From the NCBI RefSeq assembly GCF_030388665.1, contig NZ_CP128846.1:8652001-8716000 (forward strand): 64,000 nt of DNA, given 5' to 3'. Shown in pieces: positions 8,954 to 18,672 of this stretch; position 1 is the stretch's first letter; every line of letters begins with the position of its first letter. The DNA is from Streptomyces flavofungini (GTDB lineage Bacteria; Actinomycetota; Actinomycetes; Streptomycetales; Streptomycetaceae). The translations under genes and the position numbers were made by a program. The notes beneath the pieces were generated by a model. It saw only the letters and a list, made by a program, of their open reading frames with translations, had not been told where the DNA came from and searched no databases.

Positions 8954-8985
8954 TTGCGGTGCCGTCCCCCTACAGAGAAGGGCTC

Positions 8986-10251
8986 ATGAACCCTGCCCGC
9001 ACAGCCGTCGATCACTTCTTCACCGTCCCCCTGGACCACTCCGCCCCCGGCGGGGCGACCCTCCAGGTCTTCGCACGCGAGGTCGTCGACCCGGGTCGTG
9101 CCGGAGAGCGACTGCCCTGGCTGCTCTATCTCCAGGGCGGTCCTGGCGGCAAGTCGCCGCGTCCGTCGGCCGGTTCGCCGGGCTGGCTGGACGAGGCGCT
9201 CAAGACACACCGGGTGCTGCTGCTCGACCAGCGCGGCACCGGCCGCTCCACCCCCGTCACCGCGCGGGCCGCCGCCCGCTGCGCGGACCCGGCCAGGCTC
9301 GCCGCGTACCTCGGCCACTTCCGCGCCGACGCGATCGTCGCCGACGCCGAGCTGATCCGCCGTCGACTCTGCGGCGACGAACCCTGGGAGACCCTGGGGC
9401 AGAGCTACGGAGGCTTCCTCACCCTCACCTATCTGTCCCGGGCCCCCGAAGGCCTGAAAGCCTGCTACGTCACCGGAGGTCTTCCCGGGCTCACCGCCAC
9501 CGCCGACGACGTCTACGCCCGCACCTACCCGCGCGTGCGCGACCGCGTACGCGACTTCTACGCCCGCTATCCGCAGGACGCCACCCGGCTGCGCCGCATC
9601 GCGGACCTCCTCGCCGCCACCGACGTCCGCCTGCCCGACGGCGATCGCCTCACCGTGCGCCGACTGCGCACGCTCGGCCTCGTCCTCGGCATGGGGGACG
9701 GGTTCGAGCGGATCCACTGGCTGCTCGACGAAGCACTCGACGCCGAAGGGGAGTTGACCGACACCTTCCTGCACCAGGTGATGGCCGTCACCGGCTTCAC
9801 CGACAACCCGCTGTTCGCCGTCCTGCAGGAGACGCTGTACGGGCAGGGCGCGGGCCCCACCGGCTGGGCCGCTGCCCGCGCCCTCACGGGCTTCGCCGAG
9901 TTCGCCGAGAAGGCCGACCCGCTCCTGCTCACCGGCGAGATGATCTATCCCTGGATGTTCCGCGACATCGCGGGCCTGCGGCCCTTCGCGGACGCCGCCG
10001 ACCTCCTCGCCGCCCGCACCGACTGGCCCCCGCTGTACGACCTCGACCGGCTCGCGGCCAACCAGGTCCCGCTCGCCGCGATCGTCTACCACGACGACAT
10101 GTACGTGGACGCCGGGCTGTCCCTGGCCACCGCGTGCCAGGTCGGCGCCGCCCGCGTCTGGGTCACCAACGAATGGGAGCACGACGGCGTCACCGCGTCC
10201 GGCGGCCGCGTCCTCGAACGCCTGAAGGCGATGGCCGCGGGCCGCGCCTAG
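8986..10251 (+). CDS. S33-family alpha/beta hydrolase, proline iminopeptidase-like
   Basis: A 421-residue hydrolase. The oxyanion motif is LQGGPGGKS, LDQRGTGRS is typical of prolyl aminopeptidases, the nucleophile is in LGQSYGGF, and acid and base are in VYHDDMYVDAG and NEWEHDG. The family releases N-terminal proline from peptides in the cytoplasm. Its place directly after the hydroxyproline operon suggests a shared role in using proline-rich peptides. GAGAAGGG precedes the ATG at 8986. Confidence 0.87.
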   Translation: MNPARTAVDHFFTVPLDHSAPGGATLQVFAREVVDPGRAGERLPWLLYLQGGPGGKSPRPSAGSPGWLDEALKTHRVLLLDQRGTGRSTPVTARAAARCADPARLAAYLGHFRADAIVADAELIRRRLCGDEPWETLGQSYGGFLTLTYLSRAPEGLKACYVTGGLPGLTATADDVYARTYPRVRDRVRDFYARYPQDATRLRRIADLLAATDVRLPDGDRLTVRRLRTLGLVLGMGDGFERIHWLLDEALDAEGELTDTFLHQVMAVTGFTDNPLFAVLQETLYGQGAGPTGWAAARALTGFAEFAEKADPLLLTGEMIYPWMFRDIAGLRPFADAADLLAARTDWPPLYDLDRLAANQVPLAAIVYHDDMYVDAGLSLATACQVGAARVWVTNEWEHDGVTASGGRVLERLKAMAAGRA

Positions 10252-10346
10252 GTCCTTGTCCGGCCCGTTCCCGTTCCGCACCCGCGGACCGCCGCGCCCA
10301 CCCGCACGTCCCGTACTCGCGAGCCGTTCCGCACCCCGGGAGAGCC

Positions 10347-11537
10347 ATGCCCGCCCAGCCCCTCCGCCTGCGGCCGTTGACCGCTGCGTTCGCCCTCGTC
10401 GCCGCCCTCACCGCCCCCGCCGCGGCCGAAGCGGCCACCCAGTCCCCGTCGGCCGCCGCCCCCGCCTCCGACTGTGCCCTTCCCGGCCGCACCGGCTGGA
10501 CCGACGAAGGGCACGACACCGACCCCCGGCAGTTCCAGCGCGCCACCGGCACCCGCAAGGTCCTCACCCTCTTCGTCGACTTCCCCGACGCCCCCGCCAC
10601 CGAGTCCACCCGCCCCTACGCCGAACACCTCGCCCCCGCGGCCCGCTGGCTGAGGCAGGCCAGCCACGGCCACGTGCGCCTCGACGTCACCTCGCTGCAC
10701 CGCTGGAACCGGATGCCCGCGGACTCCGCCTCGTACGGATTCGAGCGCGGTCTGACCTTCGAGGCACACGAGACGTACGTACGCGACGCCGTCACCGCCG
10801 CCGACCCGCACGTGGACTTCTCCCGCTACGACATGGTCCACATCGTCCCCACCAGAGCGGCCGCCGCCATCACCTTCTCCCCGACCTACCTCTTCGACCC
10901 GGGCACACCCGGCGTGCGAGCCGACGGCAGGCGCGTCAAATGGGGGGTCACCTTCGGTCAGGACCTGTGGCGCTGGGGGCACAGGGTCGCCGCCCACGAG
11001 ACCGGGCACACCTTCGGACTGCCCGACCTCTACGCGTTCGCGGGCGACACCCACCGCCACACCGGCGGCTGGGACGTCATGGGCGACATCGCGGGCCGCG
11101 CGCCGCAGTTCCTCGGCTGGCACGCGTGGAAGCTCGGCTGGATCCGCGACGGCCAGGTGGCCTGCCTGCCCGGGCAGGGGCGGCGCACGGTGCGGCTGAC
11201 AGCGGTGGAGCGCGGAGGGGGCACCCAGATCGCCGTCCTGCGCACCGGCGGGACGACGGCGTACGTCGCCGAGTCCCGCCGGGCCGAGGGCCATGACCGG
11301 ACGGCCTGCTCCACCGGCGTCCTCATCTACCGGATCGACTCCGCCACCCCGACCGGCGAGGGTCCCGTGCGCGTCATGAACGCCGCGCCGTCCACGACCC
11401 CGCCGCCCGGCTGCGCACCGCTGGACATGGCCGCCCACGCCCCGGGCCAGACCTTCACCGACCCCGGCACCGGGGCGAAGATCACCGTGATCAGGCGCGG
11501 TGGGTCCGGTGACACCATCCGGCTCAGCAGGCCTTGA
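10347..11537 (+). CDS. Secreted M6-family metalloprotease
   Basis: A 396-residue precursor. A Sec signal of about 30 residues ends at AEAA. The zinc site is HETGHTFGLPD near residue 217 with a downstream Met in GGWDVMGD, matching M6 (immune inhibitor A-like) and related M-family peptidases. 'VLTLFVDFPD' at the domain start is typical of the group. It should digest protein outside the cell and could supply the peptides used by the upstream genes. The last 100 residues have no assigned fold. GGGAGAG precedes the ATG. Confidence 0.87.
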   Translation: MPAQPLRLRPLTAAFALVAALTAPAAAEAATQSPSAAAPASDCALPGRTGWTDEGHDTDPRQFQRATGTRKVLTLFVDFPDAPATESTRPYAEHLAPAARWLRQASHGHVRLDVTSLHRWNRMPADSASYGFERGLTFEAHETYVRDAVTAADPHVDFSRYDMVHIVPTRAAAAITFSPTYLFDPGTPGVRADGRRVKWGVTFGQDLWRWGHRVAAHETGHTFGLPDLYAFAGDTHRHTGGWDVMGDIAGRAPQFLGWHAWKLGWIRDGQVACLPGQGRRTVRLTAVERGGGTQIAVLRTGGTTAYVAESRRAEGHDRTACSTGVLIYRIDSATPTGEGPVRVMNAAPSTTPPPGCAPLDMAAHAPGQTFTDPGTGAKITVIRRGGSGDTIRLSRP

Positions 11538-11571
11538 GAGCGATGCGCCCTTTGCCTCCACTTGATCTTCG

Positions 11572-13236
11572 TTGCGTAGGCTGGCGGGACAGGGGGAGGG
11601 GATCACCATCGCACAGCACAAGAAGCACAGGGCGGGAGCAGGCGGCCTCGCGCGGTCGTCGCTGATCATGGCCGTCGGCACCGTCGTGTCCCGGGCGACC
11701 GGCCTCATCCGGCAGGTCCTCCAGGCCGCGGCGCTCGGCACCGGCCTGCTCGCCAGTACGTACAACACGGCGAACACCGTGCCCACCGGCCTGTACACGC
11801 TGCTGATCGGAGGCGCGCTCAACGCCGTGCTCGTGCCGCAGCTGGTACGGGCCCGCACGACCCAGCCGGACGGCGGCAGGGCCTACGAACAGCGCCTGGT
11901 CACCCTGGTGTTGTGCGTCCTCGCGGCGGGCACGGCGCTCGCCGTGTGGGCGGCGCCGGAGATCGTCGGCCTGTACATGCGCGACACGGCCGAGAACCAC
12001 GAGGCCTTCGAACTCACCGTTGTCTTCGCCCGCTTCCTGCTGCCGCAGATCTTCTTCTACGGCATGTTCGGGATGCTCGGCCAAGTCCTGGGCGCCCGCG
12101 AGAAGTTCGGCGCGATGATGTGGACACCCGTCCTCAACAACGTCGTCCTGATCGCCATGTTCGGCGCCTACCTCGCGCTGATGACGGCGCCCCGAAGCGT
12201 CGGTGACATCACCGCCGAGCAGGTCAGGCTCCTCGGCGTCGGCACCACCTGCGGCATCGCGCTGCAGGCCCTCGCGCTCGTGCCGTACGTGCGCGAGGCG
12301 GGCTTCCGCTTCCGGCCGCGCTTCGACTGGCGCGGCACGGGCCTGCGCAAGAGCGCCCGCGCCGCCCGCTGGACCCTGCTGTTCGTGTTCGTGAACCAGG
12401 TGGCCCTGACCGTCGTCTCCAACTACGCCAACGCCACCGACCAGCGACTGCCGCACGCGGGCGCCGGGTACACGGCGTACACGTACGCGCAGACCATCTG
12501 GCTGCTCCCGCAGTCCATCGTCACCGTCTCGCTGGTCACCGCGCTCCTGCCCCGGCTGAGCAAGGCGGCGGCGCAGGGCCGCACCGACGACCTGCGCGGC
12601 GAACTGTCCCGCGCGCTGCGCCTGACCGGTGTCGTGATCGTGCCCGCCGGATTCTTCTTCCTCGCGCTCGGCCCGCAGACCGCGGCGCTGCTGTTCGGCC
12701 ACGGAGCCGCCGACGCGGCGGCCACGCGCCCGCTCGGCCAGATGCTCCAGGCCTTCGGCCTCGGCCTGATCCCTTTCTCCGCCCAGTACTTGCTGCTGCG
12801 CGGCTTCTACGCGTACGAAGACACCCGCACGCCGTTCTGGACGGCCGCGTGGATCGCCTCCGTGAACATCGCCCTCGCCGCCGCCTGTTACCAGCTCCTG
12901 CCCGCCCGCTGGGCGGTCGTCGGCATGGCCGCCGCGTACACGTTGTCGTACGCCGTGGGTCTGCTGCTCACCGCGCGACTCCTGCGCAGGCGCCTCGACG
13001 GTCGCATGGACGGCAGACGCCTGGTGCGCACCTACGGCAAGCTCACCCTGGCCGCCGCCCCCGCCGGGGCCCTGGCCTGGCTGGTGGCCCGGGTCTGCGC
13101 GGACGGGACGGGCGCCACGGACACGGCGACGACGGCCCTCGCGCTCACGGCGGGCGCCGCCGTGCTGGTCGTCGGATACGTGCTGCTCGCACGGCTGCTG
13201 AGGGTGGGCGAGCTGCGACTGCGTGTCCTGCGCTGA
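11572..13236 (+). CDS. murJ: MurJ/MviN-family lipid II flippase-like membrane protein
   Basis: About 554 residues with some 14 hydrophobic segments in the MATE/MviN arrangement: 'GTVVSRATGLIRQVLQAAALG' near the N terminus, 'YNTANTVPTGLYTLLIGGALNAVLVPQLVRA', and 'QTIWLLPQSIVTVSLVTALLPRLS'-like segments in the middle. MurJ moves lipid-linked peptidoglycan precursor across the membrane. Streptomyces often has more than one paralogue. The start is uncertain: TTG at 11572 is the longest, but TAGGCT at 11577-11582 looks like a -10 box and GGGGAGGGG at 11593-11601 like an RBS, which would place translation a few codons after 11605, possibly from a non-standard codon. Confidence 0.85.
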   Translation: MRRLAGQGEGITIAQHKKHRAGAGGLARSSLIMAVGTVVSRATGLIRQVLQAAALGTGLLASTYNTANTVPTGLYTLLIGGALNAVLVPQLVRARTTQPDGGRAYEQRLVTLVLCVLAAGTALAVWAAPEIVGLYMRDTAENHEAFELTVVFARFLLPQIFFYGMFGMLGQVLGAREKFGAMMWTPVLNNVVLIAMFGAYLALMTAPRSVGDITAEQVRLLGVGTTCGIALQALALVPYVREAGFRFRPRFDWRGTGLRKSARAARWTLLFVFVNQVALTVVSNYANATDQRLPHAGAGYTAYTYAQTIWLLPQSIVTVSLVTALLPRLSKAAAQGRTDDLRGELSRALRLTGVVIVPAGFFFLALGPQTAALLFGHGAADAAATRPLGQMLQAFGLGLIPFSAQYLLLRGFYAYEDTRTPFWTAAWIASVNIALAAACYQLLPARWAVVGMAAAYTLSYAVGLLLTARLLRRRLDGRMDGRRLVRTYGKLTLAAAPAGALAWLVARVCADGTGATDTATTALALTAGAAVLVVGYVLLARLLRVGELRLRVLR

Positions 13237-13245
13237 GGCGGCGCC

Positions 13246-13283
13246 GGACGGCCCTCGACCAGCAAGGTGGTCGAGGGCCGTCC
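13246..13283. terminator. Bidirectional terminator hairpin
   Basis: A perfect stem of about 15-16 bp (GGACGGCCCTCGACC and its complement) with a short loop lies between the convergent MurJ-like and DtxR-family genes. Confidence 0.85.
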
Positions 13284-13311
13284 CCGTGTGTGCGGTGGCT
13301 CCCGGTCGGGC

Positions 13312-14004
13312 TCAGTGCTCCGTCACGCACACGTGCGCGGCGGTCCGCGCGGGGAGTTCGGCGGCCGCTTCGCCACTGCCGACAAGGACGCCGCCGGGCG
13401 CCGACGTCACGCTCACGACCGCGCCGGGCCGCACCCCCGCCCGCCCCAGGGCGTCCATCACCTGCGGGTCGGTCTGGACGCTCTCCCTGATCCGCCGTAC
13501 GACCGCACGCGTGCCCTCAGGGCCGGGTTCGAGGTCGCTGAGACTGACCACGCTCTCGTCGGGGCCCGGCCCCGCGGCGCGCTCCTCGCCCAGTTCATCG
13601 AGGCCCGGGATGGGGTTGCCGTAGGGCGACTGCGTCGGGTGCCGCAGCAGCCGCACGACGCGGCGCTCGACGGCCTCGCTCATCACATGTTCCCAGCGGC
13701 AGGCCTCGGCGTGGGCCTCCTCCCACTGGAGCCCGATCACGTCGACGAGCAGGCACTCCGCGAGGCGGTGCTTGCGCATCACGCGCGTGGCGGTCCGCCG
13801 CCCCTCCTCCGTCAGCTCCAAGTGCCGGTCGGCGGCCACGCGCAGCAGTCCGTCGCGCGCCATGCGGGCCACGGTCTGGCTGACCGTGGGGCCGCTCTGG
13901 TCCAGGCGTTCGGCGATGCGGGCCCGCAGCGGGGCCACGCCTTCCTCCTCCAGCTCCAGGACCGTGCGCAGATACATCTCCGTGGTGTCGATGAGTCGGG
14001 TCAT
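13312..14004 (-). CDS. DtxR/IdeR-family iron-dependent regulator (DmdR-like)
   Basis: A 230-residue metalloregulator. The N-terminal winged helix contains SGPTVSQTVARMARDGLL. The dimerisation and metal-binding region contains MRKHRLAECLLVDVIGL and EACRWEHVMSEAVE, which carries the family metal ligands (Cys, Glu, His). An SH3-like C-terminal domain follows. It should repress siderophore and iron-uptake genes when Fe2+ is bound. The ATG at 14004 (MTRLIDTTEMYLR) fits the family start; a longer reading frame upstream only runs antisense to the PEBP gene in the wrong frame. Confidence 0.92.
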   Translation of the reverse strand: MTRLIDTTEMYLRTVLELEEEGVAPLRARIAERLDQSGPTVSQTVARMARDGLLRVAADRHLELTEEGRRTATRVMRKHRLAECLLVDVIGLQWEEAHAEACRWEHVMSEAVERRVVRLLRHPTQSPYGNPIPGLDELGEERAAGPGPDESVVSLSDLEPGPEGTRAVVRRIRESVQTDPQVMDALGRAGVRPGAVVSVTSAPGGVLVGSGEAAAELPARTAAHVCVTEH

Positions 14005-14012
14005 GCCGTGTG

Positions 14013-14546
14013 TCAGGCGGAGGTCTCGGCGGTGGCGGTCAGGACCGCGCGGCCGAGTAGGTGACCGGCGATGTTGAAGCCGAGGAAGGCCGGGGTGGCC
14101 TCCGCGGGGACACCGAGGGACTCGACGTCGAGGGCGTGCACCACGACGAAGTAGCGGTGCGGGCCGTGGCCCGCGGGCGGGGCGGCGCCGATGTAGCGGG
14201 CCAGGCGGGCGTCGTTGGGCAGTTGGAAGGCGCCGTCGGGCAGGCCCGAGCCGGTGTCGTCGCCCGCGCCCTCCGGCAGCTCGGTGACGGTGGCGGGGAT
14301 GTCGGCGACCGCCCAGTGCCAGAACCCGGACCCGGTGGGGGCGTCGGGGTCGTAGACCGTGACCGCGTAGCTCTTCGTGCCTTCCGGGGCGCCGCTCCAC
14401 GACAGCTGCGGCGAGACGTCCTTGCCGCCGGGGACGCCGGCGGAGAGCTGCTCGGGCGACCAGGCGGCGCCGTCGGTGACGTTGGTGCTCGTCACGGTGA
14501 AAGAGGCCGCCTCGGGGAGGCGGGCGAAGGGGTCGTTGGCGTTCAT
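14013..14546 (-). CDS. YbhB/YbcL family (PEBP, Raf-kinase-inhibitor-like) protein
   Basis: A 177-residue phosphatidylethanolamine-binding-protein fold. The ligand-pocket motifs are [20 protein letters not shown] and [17 protein letters not shown]. The molecular role of bacterial members is unsettled. GAAAGGAA lies before the ATG. It ends 8 bp before the start of the DtxR-family gene on the same strand, so they are probably co-transcribed. Confidence 0.9.
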   Translation of the reverse strand: MNANDPFARLPEAASFTVTSTNVTDGAAWSPEQLSAGVPGGKDVSPQLSWSGAPEGTKSYAVTVYDPDAPTGSGFWHWAVADIPATVTELPEGAGDDTGSGLPDGAFQLPNDARLARYIGAAPPAGHGPHRYFVVVHALDVESLGVPAEATPAFLGFNIAGHLLGRAVLTATAETSA

Positions 14547-14630
14547 CGCGTCGTTCCTTTCAGGCCGTGCTGTGGGTGGCGACGAGGGGCGGTGGCGTCT
14601 CTCGCCGTCGGTAAATCGACCATAACACTG

Positions 14631-14642
14631 ATAATCGATTAT
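14631..14642. promoter_or_regulatory. ATAATCGATTAT palindrome, likely GntR operator
   Basis: A perfect 12-bp AT-rich palindrome, extendable to TGATAATCGATTATTCA with one mismatch, lies between the divergent PEBP and GntR genes, 26 bp before the GntR start. Autoregulation by the GntR protein is the simplest reading. Confidence 0.5.
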
Positions 14643-14667
14643 TCAAGGGATCGTCTATGCTGACTCC

Positions 14668-15381
14668 ATGACGCAGACGGTTCACACCTCGCCCCCGCCG
14701 GAAGGGCGGCCCGGGAATCAGTCCGGCAAGCAGTCCGGGAAGCAGATGCTCTCCGAGCAGGTCCACGCGCATCTGCGGGACGCGATCATGCGCGGGGACT
14801 TCGCCCCGGGGGACGCCCTCAAGCCGCAGGACCTGGCCAAGGAGCAGGGCGTGAGCCTGGCCGTCGTACGCGAAGCGCTCGTGCGGCTGGTCGGCGAAGG
14901 CCTCGCCGACCGCCTGCACAACCGCGGCTTCGCCGTCCCGGCCTTCTCCGACCGCCGCTGGCAGGAGATCGCCGAGGCCCGCAGGACCGTCGAACCGGTC
15001 GTCCTGCGCATGTCCGTCGAGCGCGGAGACGTCGACTGGGAGGCCCGCGTACGAGCCGCCCACCACCGCCTGGCCCGCACCCCGGCGTACGAACCGGGGG
15101 AGGGTGAGTACTACAGCGGCGCCTGGTCCGAGGCCCACCGCGTCTTCCACCGCACCCTGCTCGAAGGCTGTGGCAACCCCGTCCTGCTCGACACCTTCGA
15201 CCGCATGTGGACCGCGAGCGAACTGGCCCGCCGTTGGTCGGCGTACCGCGACCCCGACCGGGACGGAATCGGCGAGCACCGTCGCCTGGAGGAGGCCGCC
15301 CTGGCCCGCGACGCGGACGCGGCCGCCGAGGTCCTGGTCCGGCACCTCACCCAGACGGCGACCGCGCTGAGGACCGGCTAG
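14668..15381 (+). CDS. GntR family regulator, FCD (FadR) subfamily
   Basis: A 237-residue protein. The N-terminal winged helix includes [29 protein letters not shown]. The C-terminal all-helical FCD domain includes [23 protein letters not shown] and [25 protein letters not shown], whose Asp/His residues usually bind metal and ligand. The ligand is unknown. The palindrome upstream differs from the 16-bp sites in the hydroxyproline region, so I do not assign it to that pathway. Confidence 0.92.
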   Translation: MTQTVHTSPPPEGRPGNQSGKQSGKQMLSEQVHAHLRDAIMRGDFAPGDALKPQDLAKEQGVSLAVVREALVRLVGEGLADRLHNRGFAVPAFSDRRWQEIAEARRTVEPVVLRMSVERGDVDWEARVRAAHHRLARTPAYEPGEGEYYSGAWSEAHRVFHRTLLEGCGNPVLLDTFDRMWTASELARRWSAYRDPDRDGIGEHRRLEEAALARDADAAAEVLVRHLTQTATALRTG

Positions 15382-15693
15382 GCCGCCCGCCGCGCCCGCG
15401 ACCGGTGCCGCCGGATCGGATCTGCGTACGGGCGCCCGCTGCCCTGCACCGTGCGCCGCGCGCCGGTGCGCCGCGCGCCGGTGCGCCGCTCTCCGGGGCG
15501 CCGAGTCGCCGTGGCGTTCGGGGAGTTCGGGGAGTCCTGCGTCGTACACCAACATCCCGGCGGGGAGGCTGCGGCCGTGCAGCGGGTCCAGCCACCAGCG
15601 GCTGGTGCGGCCGTCGACGCGCCGCGCCGCCGCGACGTCCTCGGGCCGGGAGGGGCCCATGACGGCTGTGTTCAGTGCTCGAAAGAGCTTCAC
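15382..15693. other. No convincing gene; tandem repeat and possible decayed minus-strand ORF
   Basis: A minus-strand reading frame opens at a GTG at 15693 ([15 protein letters not shown]...) right beside the ROK operator and gives about 65 ordinary-looking residues ([14 protein letters not shown]...). It then enters the tandem repeat GCGCCGGTGCGCCGC at about 15455-15492, which encodes repeated RAAH units, and continues meaninglessly antisense to the GntR gene. It may be the remnant of a gene divergent from the ROK regulator. No RBS precedes it and I do not recognise the product. Confidence 0.35.
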
Positions 15694-15696
15694 GGC

Positions 15697-15717
15697 TTAA
15701 TTTAGGGCGTGAATTAA
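15697..15717. promoter_or_regulatory. ROK-type operator TTAATTTA-N5-TGAATTAA
   Basis: An AT-rich inverted repeat with 7/8 matching arms, conspicuous in GC-rich DNA, lies 66 bp upstream of the ROK regulator. Arms of the TTAATT type are common for ROK/XylR regulators. Autoregulation is likely. Confidence 0.6.
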
Positions 15718-15782
15718 ATCCTGAGGACAAGTCGCGTCAAGGAGTACGGCACGGGTATGTTGCGACCGGGGAGAGGAGCCAC

Positions 15783-17072
15783 ATGGCCGAGCGGAGCAGC
15801 CGAACCGTGCGTGACCTGCGCCTGGGCAACCGGGCTTCGGTGCTGCGCCGGTTGTACTTCCACGGGCCGATGAGCCGCCAGGCGCTCGGCGGCGCGACCG
15901 GGCTCAGCTCCGGCTCCGTCAGCAACGTTGTCGCCGAACTCACCGCCGATCACCTCCTGGAGGAGGCCGGCGTCGTGGAGTCCGACGGCGGCCGCCCCCG
16001 CACCCTGCTGCGCGTGGCCCCCGGCAGCGGCCACCTCATCGGCGTGGACGTCGGTGAGACTCGCGTCCGCGTCGAGGCCTTCGACCTCGCCCTCACCGAA
16101 CTGGCCCGCACCGACCGCCCGTTGACCCCGACCGGCCACGACGTCGAGGCCGTCGTCGCCCACATCCGCGACGGCGTCGCCGAAGTCACCGCCGCCGCCG
16201 GGCTCACGGCGGGCGAGGGCCTGATCGGCGTCGGCGTCGGCGTCCCCGGCATCGTCGAGACCACCGCCCCCGGCGGCGCCCTCGTCCACGGCCAGACCGT
16301 CGGCTGGGACGCGGTACCCCTGGAGTCCTTGCTCCGTGAGGCCGTCCGACTCCCGCCCGGGACCGCGTACTTCATCGACAACGGCGCTCGCGCGCTCGGC
16401 CAGGCCGAGATGTGGTTCGGCGGCGGCCGCGGGGTGCGCGACGCCGTCATCGTCCTGTTCGGCTCCGGCGTCGGCGCGTGCGTCGTCACCGACGGCGTCA
16501 TCCACGGCGGGCCCGGCGAGTGGGGGCACCTGACGGTGCACGTGCGGGGGCGGCGCTGCCGGTGCGGGGCGCTCGGCTGCCTGGAGGCGTACGCGGGGGC
16601 GGAGGCGCTCCTGGAGCGCTGGCGCGAGGCGGGGGGCGAGCCGCCCGGGACCGGCGAGGAGGACGGGGTCGCCGCGCTGCTCGCGGCCGCTCGCCCTGAG
16701 GACGGCGGCGCCGCCGACCCCGTGGCGCGGGCCGTCCTCGACGAGACCGCCGAGTACCTGGGCGCGGCCATCTCCGGCCTGGTGAACCTCTTCGGCCCCG
16801 AACGCGTCCTCGTCGGCGGCTGGGCCGGGCTCGCCCTCGGCCCGCACCTCCTGCCCGCCGTCCGCGAGCACGCCGCCGCGTACTCCCTGCGCCGTCCCGC
16901 GGCCCGCGTCACCGTGGCACTCGGCGAGCTGGGCCCGGACGCGGTGACGGTGGGCGCGGCGACGCTGCCGCTCGCGGACTTCCTGGCGCGGGGCGGGCGG
17001 CGGCGCGAGGAGGCCGGGGAGGCGCCGGGGGCGGGGCCGTCGCTCGGCCCGGCGGCGCGCGCGGCGCTCTGA
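15783..17072 (+). CDS. ROK family transcriptional regulator
   Basis: A 429-residue NagC/XylR-type repressor. The N-terminal winged HTH includes GPMSRQALGGATGLSSGSVSN. The sugar-kinase-like ROK domain has a nucleotide-loop remnant (IGVDVGETRVRVEAFD) and the structural zinc site GHLTVHVRGRRCRCGALGC. GGAGAGGAG precedes the ATG. The expected sugar transport or catabolic operon is absent nearby; only an AT-rich operator and a possible gene remnant lie upstream. The C-terminal 30 residues are Gly/Glu/Ala-rich. Confidence 0.9.
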   Translation: MAERSSRTVRDLRLGNRASVLRRLYFHGPMSRQALGGATGLSSGSVSNVVAELTADHLLEEAGVVESDGGRPRTLLRVAPGSGHLIGVDVGETRVRVEAFDLALTELARTDRPLTPTGHDVEAVVAHIRDGVAEVTAAAGLTAGEGLIGVGVGVPGIVETTAPGGALVHGQTVGWDAVPLESLLREAVRLPPGTAYFIDNGARALGQAEMWFGGGRGVRDAVIVLFGSGVGACVVTDGVIHGGPGEWGHLTVHVRGRRCRCGALGCLEAYAGAEALLERWREAGGEPPGTGEEDGVAALLAAARPEDGGAADPVARAVLDETAEYLGAAISGLVNLFGPERVLVGGWAGLALGPHLLPAVREHAAAYSLRRPAARVTVALGELGPDAVTVGAATLPLADFLARGGRRREEAGEAPGAGPSLGPAARAAL

Positions 17073-17139
17073 CTCCGGCCCCGCCCCGGTCACGCGTCCC
17101 CAGCGGACTCGCTCGCTCCTCCAGTCGGTACGGACTCGC

Positions 17140-18066
<927 letters not shown>

Positions 18067-18097
18067 TCGCGCTGTGCTCTCGCTTACAGTGGTCCGC

Positions 18098-18568
18098 ATG
18101 GAAGGCACCAGGGAAGACAAGTCACCGCTGGCCGAGCTGCTCTGCTTCGACCTCTACGCGGCCTCGCGCAGCGTCACGGCCGTGTACCGGGTCCTCCTCG
18201 ACCCCCTGGGGCTGACCTACCCCCAGTACCTGGTGATGCTGGTGCTGTGGCGGCGGGACGAGAGCACGGTCCGTGAGCTGGTGGAGGAGCTGCGGCTCGA
18301 CTACAACACGCTGTCCCCGCTTCTGAAGCGACTGGAGGCGCGGGGCCTGCTCGAGCGCCGCCGCCGTCCGGACGACGAGCGCTCGGTCGCCGTGGTCCTC
18401 ACCGCAGAGGGGCGCGCGATGCGGAAGCAGGCGGCACATGTGCCCGCCGCCATCGGCGAGGCGATGGGCGTGGACGAGTCGGAGATCGCCGCGCTGCAGG
18501 CGGTGCTGCGGAGGATCACGGTGAACGCGGGGGCTCGGGCCGCGGAGTCGGGTGCGCGTCGCTCCTAG
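18098..18568 (+). CDS. MarR family regulator, OhrR-like (peroxide-sensing)
   Basis: A 156-residue protein with the OhrR signature LCFDLYAASRSVTAVYR followed by LGLTYPQYLVMLVLW. Cys16 occupies the place of the peroxide-reactive cysteine of OhrR. The wing region contains LDYNTLSPLLKRLEARGLLER and DDERSV. Oxidation of the Cys normally releases the repressor from DNA. The ATG at 18098 has no RBS but lies 8 bp after a TACAGT box, so a leaderless transcript is plausible. Its usual partner ohr is not present; the divergent gene is a haloperoxidase-type hydrolase instead. Confidence 0.9.
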   Translation: MEGTREDKSPLAELLCFDLYAASRSVTAVYRVLLDPLGLTYPQYLVMLVLWRRDESTVRELVEELRLDYNTLSPLLKRLEARGLLERRRRPDDERSVAVVLTAEGRAMRKQAAHVPAAIGEAMGVDESEIAALQAVLRRITVNAGARAAESGARRS

Positions 18569-18672
18569 GCGGGCTTCCCGGTGGGTGCGCGGGTCCGTCG
18601 GGGACGGCTCCGTGGCCGGAGTCGCCGACCTGTCATGATCATCTCGTCGTGTTCCACGGTGGGAGGCAAGAG

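Noticed and set aside
7525..10281. Long minus-strand open frame (918 codons) opposite the aldehyde dehydrogenase and hydrolase genes
   Set aside because: High GC at third positions creates long antisense frames; the translation is Gly/Arg/Val-rich without motifs, and both plus-strand genes are intact.
13312..14400. Extended N terminus for the DtxR-family regulator
   Set aside because: The extra 130 residues are antisense-frame translation of the PEBP gene; the family start MTRLIDTTEMYLR matches the ATG at 14004.
14668..15381. GntR protein as regulator of the hydroxyproline genes
   Set aside because: Its probable operator ATAATCGATTAT has no resemblance to the 16-bp sites at 708 and 2231, and it lies more than 5 kb from that operon.
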